Below are positions 58,101 through 64,000 of a DNA stretch of 64,000 nucleotides, piece after piece; within the stretch, counting starts at the first letter, position 1; every line of letters starts with the position of its first letter. This DNA comes from Diplosphaera chodatii (lineage: Eukaryota > Chlorophyta > Trebouxiophyceae > Prasiolales > Stichococcaceae). The translations under genes and the position numbers were made by a program. The notes under the pieces are model-generated. The model was not told where the DNA came from and searched no databases. It saw only the letters and a program-made list of their open reading frames with translations. Location of the stretch: positions 1,426,001 to 1,490,000 of the forward strand of contig JAALGY010000021.1 of NCBI GenBank assembly GCA_032358165.1, written 5' to 3'.

Positions 58101-61100
58101 TGCTGGACATTGAGTCAGGCATGCCTGCAGCTTGTTGGGCGGGCGGGTCTGCAGGGGGAGGGGGCGGAACGAGGCGGAGATGCGCTTCATGTCGCGCCAC
58201 GCCCGCTGCTTGTCCGTCAGCAGCTCATCTCCCGTGATCAGCATGTACTGCAGGGCAGGCACCACAGCCATCAACGCAGCGCTTGCAGCGCTTTCTTGAC
58301 ACTGTCAAGTCTGGCGTGCAGGTAAGATCTGCTGCATTCGGAAGATGACACGGTGATGCTCGCCGTTCACCAGAGAAGACCTTCCGAAATCCAAAGCCAT
58401 GGCGATGTCGGTGCGCATGCCTGATGACGGCACATGCTCACAGCAATGTGACGACGTTGTCACCTGCTTGATGAACACGCCGATAAAGGCGCGCGTCAGG
58501 AAGAAGGCGGAGACGCAGATGAAGACGACGAAGAATAGGGAGAAGCTGCTGGAGCGGTCGGCGACCGGCTGCACGTCCACACCCGCTGCGTCCATGCCCG
58601 TGTGCATGAACGATGGCCAGTTGTCCATCGTCGTCAGCTCGAACAGCGACAGCATCGCCTGAATATACGAACAATGCATCATTCTTGCTGATGTCGTGCG
58701 GCTTCATCAGTAGTGGGTGTCGGCACGATGTGCCATTTCTAAAGCTGCACATGGGCGCAGCTCTTAGTTTTGCAACACAAGCACAGTCCGGACACCCCGC
58801 CATGAACCGGCTGCGAACCTTGCACCTGATGCGTCAGGATCTATCAACCACCATGCTGAGGCCACACTCCATGAGCTCACCTTGCCGAACCCATCAAAAT
58901 TGTAGTTGGGCTTGTCCCAGACACGAGGCATCCACACGCCGCTGCCGCTCAGAAAGCTGCCTATACACTCTGCCCGCACCGCTACCTGCAGACGCAGCAC
59001 CGAGGGGTGTTCAGTTGAGTGCCACTGTCTGGACATCACAAGTTGCTGGGAACCGTGATGTGTGCCGGCTACGCAGCATGCACATGCTGTAGAACATGCA
59101 GTCCGTACCCCAGGGTCGTTGCAGGAGTAGAACTGGCCGCCCATGAAGCGCAGCGCCACCACCGCAAACATGATGGCCACCACCACACCTGCACATCCAT
59201 GGCCAGGATGGTCGCACATTGTCAGCAGGCGCCCGTGCTCGTCCAACCACAGTCCCTGTACCCACAGCACCCTGCCGGCATGGAGGCTGCCACAAACAGG
59301 CACTGACAGCAGGTGAGGTGGCTACGGTCACGCACAGAAGCCCAGGACGGTGAGGATGGGGACGACGGTCTGGAACAGCGCCCCCGCCAGCTTGCACATG
59401 CCGGGGCTGATGGTCACGAAGCGCATTGCGCGCGCCGAGAAGGCCATCCGGATCGCACGCTCAAAGTAGCTGCATCACATGCACCCACGGTCACCGCAAC
59501 CGCAGCCGGCCATCCATGTCTGCCCGAAGCATACAACCGACGCCCCGGGCGAAGTGCAAGCTGCTGGACTGTGGGCGCAGCCGGCAAGTGAGGCGCCCTG
59601 TCAGGCACAGTCTTGACTCACTGCTTGTACTTGAGCAGCACCAGGCCGTCAATGAGCAGCAGCGCCACGTCCAGCAGGTGGTGCACTTTCTGCAGTGGCA
59701 GCAATACATTGCTCGACACTCATGTTTTCAGTGTTGCTGCCTGAAGTCACATCTGCAGACACCGCAGGCTCAACTGTCAACCCTAACAACCCTAACACCG
59801 ACCAGCAAATATGCATCGGGCGTGAACAGCACGCCGTCAGCGATGCACCGCAGCAGCATATCCATTGCAAAATACAGCGCTGTTGCATAGTTGATCAGCC
59901 GCACAGTGTTGTGCTGCATTTCAATAAGCATCAAAGGTCAGTCACATCTTTGCGCTGCTCTGTGTTGCCAGTGCCGCATACAAATGGAACATGCCGCAGA
60001 GCCATCAACTGGGAGAAGCGCAGGGTGGTGCTGTCTTGCCTTTGTGAACTCCCTGCCAACAGGAGGTGTCCACAGGTTGCCCAAGATGCTGACGGCAACC
60101 ATCCCCAACGACACAAGCTGCGGCATGAGACACAGCACATGTCTTGCATATCGTTTCTATCCCGTCCATTGATGTTTCGCGTGTCTCCGAAACCCATCGA
60201 CATCTGCTCACCCGATAAATGCTGTGTGCCGTGACCCGCTGCATCAGCAGCCGCAGGCGGTTCTGCGGGCTGAACAGCAGCATGGACCGCTCGCTCATCC
60301 AGACCGGCACAACCCGCCCTACGCGGGGTTGCCAAGACCTTGTGCTGTGCTTGGTGAGCCTGGATGCAACCTAGCTCAAGGCTGGCTCTGTGAAGGGTCA
60401 GGTATCACCCCCTGCAACCAATGCATGCGCACTCGGCAGATGCTATGTACCATGTTGTGTGCCATCTGTGTTCCCCCTGACCTGTGTGGGCGTCGAGGCG
60501 CTGCATGTCCTGCATGGCTCGCAGCACCACAGCATCCTCTGGCTTGTACCGCATGCTGTCGCCGTACAGCTGCGTGCATCATGAACAAGGGTGCTAACCT
60601 TGCAGTGCAGGTGACCTGCTTGACCCTGCTGTGCGCCTCTAATCCTGGGTAGTTGCAGCAGCAAACCAACAGATGCAGTGGGGGAGAAGTGCAGCTCACA
60701 TGCTGCGTCAGGCGCTTAGTCAGCATCTGCTTGGGCTGCAGTGCAGGCTGTGGCACCAGCGCCTGCGACTCTGAAGTGGGTGCCGCCTCCGCTGCTGCCG
60801 CCGCTGCCGTCTCTGCAGGCTCGGGCGCCACAGCTGACGATTTGCGCAGCAAGGATGTCCGTGTTGCTGTGGTTCTACATGAGCACATATAACATCCTAA
60901 GTTCCAGAACTATATGTCAGTACGGACGTGGACATGCCCATGGAAATAGGTGGCTGTCCTGCTCTGCAACCATGTTGCAAGCCTGCACCAACCTTCGCAT
61001 GGGGCTGCGATCTGTGTCATCACCCATCAGTGGGGCATCAGACGCTTCCGAGATGCCCGAGTCACTTGCTCCGGAGTGGGTTGGCTGCAATGTAGCCACT

Positions 61101-64000
61101 GCCTCTGCACGGGCAGGATCTCCCAAGGTGGGCGTCCTTGAAATGCAGATTTTCGCACAGGCTTTATTTCAAGATTGTCAACCAAGGCAAGTGCACAACA
61201 CCCATGAGGTGCCCTTCTGTGCAAGCTGTGTCACAGGCTGCTGGCTGACTGGCAGCTGGTTATGGGGTAGGATGAGCTGCATCAAGAGCAACTGGTCCAC
61301 ACCTGACAGCGTAACGGGCTGTGGTGGTCCTGCCTCGATGTCTGTGCCAGGAACAAGTGCCGCCTGTGACGCTGGCGCCGGTGTAGCAGGCGCAGCAGCA
61401 TCGGTGGCAGCATGGTCTGCCACATGCTGCGGCGGTGCAGACATCACCTGTTGAGGAATGCAACCATGCACAACACCGTGATCACCTATATCGTACGATG
61501 TAACAGGCGTGTAAGACGGCAGGTCATGTGAGTGCAAGGCAGTAGCAGGACATGCTCGGCCAGTGCTGATGGTGTGTTTGGGATGCACACACTTGCTCGT
61601 CTGGCGACAGTGGGTCAGCCGCTGGCTCAGGCGCTATTGCTGAGCTGCGAGCTGCGACATGTGGCAGCAGCAGGATGTCAGTGCTGCCCGCTGGAAGAGC
61701 TCCCTGTACAGCAGCAGGATGTAGTCAGTCAGACAGGGCTGTAGGCCCAGGTGTGGCATCCGTTTTCACAGGTCGTAGCAAAATAGAGCTTGTCATCTGT
61801 GACACAGCATCGACACTAGTGCACACATGCGGAGGCACTCAGCACCAGCAGACTGGGAGACGATTGTGCATGTAGCCACGCGACTTGTAAGGTACCGTGA
61901 AGGAGGTGCTGGTCAGTCGGTTGGCGCCGAACAGCTGCTCTGTCAGGCGCCGCTTCTGGAGAACCGTGGGCCGTGCTGCCACGCCATCACCCTTCGTAGC
62001 CTCCCCAGCCTACAGAACCCGTCAGCAGACGCTCTCAAACAGACTCCGATCCCATCACACCTTAGGCACCAGCATCTGTTTTCCTCCAGCGCCATTGCAG
62101 CACCGCCCACAGACACCACGCCATGAGATGTTGGCATCTTGGCCTGCCAGGACCTGGCTCACCAGCGAGACCTCCTGCACGGCGGGCGCCAGCAGCTGCT
62201 GCTCCCGCTCCTCCAGCAGCGCCAGGAAGCGCAGGTACCTGGACGCCATCAGCGCCTCCTCCTCGCTGTAGATGACCCACCGGAAGTACAGCAGCAGCCG
62301 CACCCGCACGCGCTCCGCCCCCCGCACAAAGGCGTTGCGGTCGACCTGTGCAATGTGCGATGCCGGCCAGCTTTAGTCTCGGTAGTTAGCTCAAAATGTT
62401 GCGCCAATTTTCTATTGTGTTCTGGTCCCTCACAACACATGAGCATCGTTGGCCTTGTCCGAGGTGTACAACCTGAGCAGCGTTCCGACATCAGACTTCA
62501 CATCAGAGACTGCATGAACAGGCACACACCTGTGTGTTTGCAGCTCTCCTGACGGCGGCACGTCGCTGCAGCGCACGCTTCTCAGAGTCGCGCACGGAGT
62601 ACTGCTCCAGCACCGCCGCCACGATCAGGTTGAGCAGGATGAAGTTGGTGGCCAGGAAGTACAGCGCATAGAACAGCGCCACGATTGGCGCCGACTGCAG
62701 TCGCAAACCAAAACATACTGATGTACAACACCTCACGCTTCAAGCAATCAGTGTGTGCTCGGAGATTGACGCCGGCGCACTCTAAAGACCAGCCATGAGA
62801 AGCCCCGTACAATTCATGCCTGCTGATCGTTGCCGGGAAACGAACTGCACATTATATTAGACCTTGCAGATCTACCTACCTTGCCAGCGACGCGCATGGA
62901 GTCGAACATGACGTATGGCCAGTTCTGCTGGCTGGCAACCTGGAACATCGACAGGAAGGCCGTCCAGAAGTTGTCGAAGTTGGCGCGCGGTTTGCCATTG
63001 TCAAAGTCGAAACGGCCTGCACACAACACCCGCTCATAGGCCGACCTTGTGATCCATGTATACAGCTGTGGCACAGCTTGGGGCTGCAGAGGGTTGTTCA
63101 GCGCTGGACCAGGTTCCAGACCTCCGAAGAGCTGCATGCCCAGAACTGCGAAGATAGAGACGACAATGAAGAAGAAGGTCATGAAAGTCGTCACGCTAGG
63201 GACCGAAGCAATCATGCGGTACGGGATGGACTTCCGCCCTGCTTCGGTTCGCGTGAGCACCCGCGTATACCTGCAGAGTGTTGCAGATTGCGGCTCTGAC
63301 TACACAGTGCCATCACAGCAACTGTTATGGCATCCATGCCTGATGACTGTTGACATGCAGAGTGCTGTGCAGTCACATGCAGCATGCAGTGGCTGCCGCC
63401 AGTGTGTGGACACCTGACCATGCGGATCATGTTGAGGTTGAGCAGCTTTCCGGAGGCGGCATTGGCTACCGACAGCACCACCACCACAAAGTCGATGACC
63501 TCCACTGGGGAGCTCAGGTAGCTTCGGGGACCTGCAGCACAGCGTGCGTGGAGCTGTATGCAGCTCAGATGCTATGGTGCGAACACGCTGCGCAACCACT
63601 GCTGGGTCGTGCTCATTGATGGTTCTGCATCCAGTACACACGCCCTTCTCCGGTGGCGCTGCTTTAGCAGTAGATTACCTTCGTATGCCATGCGGCAGAG
63701 GACCTCAAGGAGGAACAGTGCCGAGAATCCCTTCGTCCCGTTGGCCAGCCGCTCATTAAATAGCTGCACATATCAAGTCACCGCGAACTGATGCTAGAGA
63801 TACATCTGAAGCAAAAGTGTCCTGAGTATGCACCCTTCGACATTGATGGCAAGTCAACATCACACATCTCACTTTGCTATGGTCAAAGCGATAGGCTGCC
63901 AGCATGCCCATGTTCACGACAACGAACACGAATGTCAGGCCCTCAAACCACCAGCTTTCGACTGCGGCACAGCATCAAGTCTGAGTGTTTCGTGCGGTGG
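55166..64000 (-). CDS. Four-domain voltage-gated calcium-channel-like alpha subunit (5' partial; domains II-IV seen)
   Basis: A pore-forming channel of the Cav/Nav superfamily. Transcription enters from the right edge. Domain II: S1 at ~63900-63960 (GLTFVFVVVNMGML), S4 RMVRYTRVLTR (~63255-63430), pore RANFDNFWTAFLSMFQVASQQNW (in part, ~62920-62990), S6 FILLNLIVAAVLEQY (~62600-62660). Domain III: S4 RAIRMAFSARAMRF, S5 VVVAIMFAVVALRFMG, pore AMLSLFELTTMDNWPSF (~58620-58670), S6 FFVVFICVSAFFLTRAFIGV. Domain IV: S4 KFARILRVVRYV (~57170-57215), pore FLVLFQIMT joined in phase to SEGW (~56590-56840), S6 FLVIASNIIMALFMAV. Then an EF-hand-like WSELDPTGSGFIQ (~56070-56115) and an IQ motif made across a splice (HIQ|ACLRRHNARKR, ~55380-55550), ending GYFAL and TGA 55166. 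EF-hand plus IQ support a calcium channel. Domain I is outside. Some linker exons (60.3-62.4 kb) are unresolved. Confidence 0.85.

Overview
The window is nuclear DNA of a green alga, most likely trebouxiophyte- or chlorophycean-like. Genes are split into many short exons by introns of roughly 80-300 bases, with very frequent CTGCAG acceptors. The proteins are of eukaryotic or plant type: an XB3-like RING ligase, HLB1, DPM3, exosome RRP4, nuclear-encoded organellar bL36, an NAT permease and a four-domain cation channel. There is no operon structure, tRNA, rRNA, CRISPR array or large transposon. Gene models were read by eye from exon-sized coding blocks, splice motifs and reading-phase agreement. 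Gene ends are usually firm; some 5' ends are not.

Left part (1-17.2 kb): the 3' part of an ankyrin/RING ubiquitin ligase (+) and a secreted M12B-like zinc metalloprotease with an FN3-like tail (-). Then come two convergent tRNA-modification genes, PUS7 (+) and TRMU/MnmA (-), and a small two-helix PKR1-like membrane protein (-).

Middle (17.9-36.7 kb): an HLB1-like TPR protein (+), a coiled-coil/thioredoxin/PUB/UIM fusion (-) and DPM3 (-). These are followed by an EEF1A lysine methyltransferase (+), a nucleobase-ascorbate permease (+), organellar bL36 (-) and a DOT1-like methyltransferase (-).

Right part (37.4-64 kb): two secreted cysteine-rich, proline-rich proteins (one +, one -) that share a CCC...TDCxQC module and flank a Vps62-like gene (+). 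Then RRP4 (-), a tafazzin-like acyltransferase (-), PYROXD1-like oxidoreductase (+) and a voltage-gated calcium-channel-like gene (-) that runs off the right edge.

Most notable signals: (1) two 35- and 41-bp foldback elements, 16/17 identical in their left arms and each flanked by a perfect 7-bp target duplication; one duplicates a likely splice donor. (2) The thioredoxin-PUB-UIM fusion. (3) The two-member cysteine-rich secreted family. (4) A channel whose domain II and III filter residues are Q and D. (5) Repeated CAG|GC...AG (GC-AG) introns. (6) A tandem duplication that copies a 3' splice site in the protease gene.
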